A program made the translations under genes and the position numbers. Below the pieces are notes generated by a model, which had not been told where the DNA came from, made no database searches, and saw nothing but the letters and a program-made list of their open reading frames with translations. From Bacteroidetes bacterium GWF2_33_16 (lineage in GTDB: Bacteria; Bacteroidota; Bacteroidia; Bacteroidales; UBA12077), in the NCBI GenBank assembly GCA_001768565.1, contig MEOE01000011.1:1-64000 (forward strand): DNA of 64,000 nt. Direction: 5' to 3'. Below, piece after piece: positions 64,000 through 64,000 of the stretch; position 1 is the stretch's first letter, and every line of letters begins with the position of its first letter.

Positions 64000-64000
64000 C

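Noticed and set aside
1..64000. tRNA, rRNA, CRISPR, prophage or IS element
   Set aside because: No conserved T-loop/acceptor pattern, rRNA core, regular direct-repeat array, integrase or transposase was recognised on either strand.

Overview
The window is chromosomal DNA of a Bacteroidota bacterium, most likely an anaerobic or microaerophilic member of the Bacteroidales/Marinilabiliales group. The placement is inferred from gene content and signals: low GC, type IX secretion (T9SS) sorting tails, a complete Bat (aerotolerance) operon, FISUMP-type surface lipoprotein, a GH3/beta-lactamase fusion, a Na+-pumping methylmalonyl-CoA decarboxylase, promoter boxes of the Bacteroidota type (TAnnTTTG), and almost no Shine-Dalgarno sequences. 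I saw no rRNA, tRNA, CRISPR array, prophage, insertion sequence or plasmid function. Genes are densely packed in short blocks of alternating strand.

Bases 1-15,100: a giant T9SS-secreted protein cut by the left edge; a HAMP protein coupled to a TrkH potassium transporter; on the minus strand an ECF sigma factor, anti-sigma factor and Spy-like protein; a 2-oxoadipate dioxygenase family protein (DUF1338); a GH3/beta-lactamase fusion with an MtfA-like peptidase; then a peroxide-defence operon (Fur/PerR-like regulator, DpsL thioferritin, archaeal-type peroxiredoxin) preceded by overlapping palindromes that look like an operator.

Bases 15,100-28,000: a YdeI-family gene; a five-gene block of TolC-like, membrane-fusion and RND efflux proteins with a LytS/LytTR two-component pair; an unknown lipoprotein with an unusual leader; a Yip1 membrane protein preceded by an overlapping 42-residue membrane microprotein; dodecin with a strong Shine-Dalgarno; a lipocalin-like protein and an LtaS-like sulfatase-fold enzyme.

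Bases 28,000-41,200: methylmalonyl-CoA epimerase plus the four subunits of a Na+-translocating methylmalonyl-CoA decarboxylase (succinate-propionate route), ending in a small rubredoxin gene. The beta subunit carries an unusual secreted N-terminal domain. Then TetR, a subtilase, an isoaspartyl peptidase, a second LtaS-like enzyme, a dihydroorotate-dehydrogenase-like protein and a DnaQ/GIY-YIG nuclease.

Bases 41,200-64,000: a four-gene minus-strand cluster of secreted and outer-membrane proteins (T9SS protein, barrel, tail-fibre-like protein, FISUMP lipoprotein); a YyaL/DUF255 protein; the Bat operon (moxR, an extra secreted protein, DUF58, batG, batA, batB, batC, batD, batE) flanked on both sides by CTTTAG decamer repeats; truA; an orphan HAMP-GAF protein; a putative outer-membrane protein; a PatB-type C-S lyase; and a SagB-type nitroreductase cut by the right edge.

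The best candidates for something undescribed are the apparent nested insertion of 20-bp palindromes into a larger intergenic repeat, the 42-residue microprotein fused by overlap to a Yip1 gene, the degenerate PerR-like regulator with its three-half-site operator, the OadB fusion, and the HAMP-only protein coupled to TrkH.
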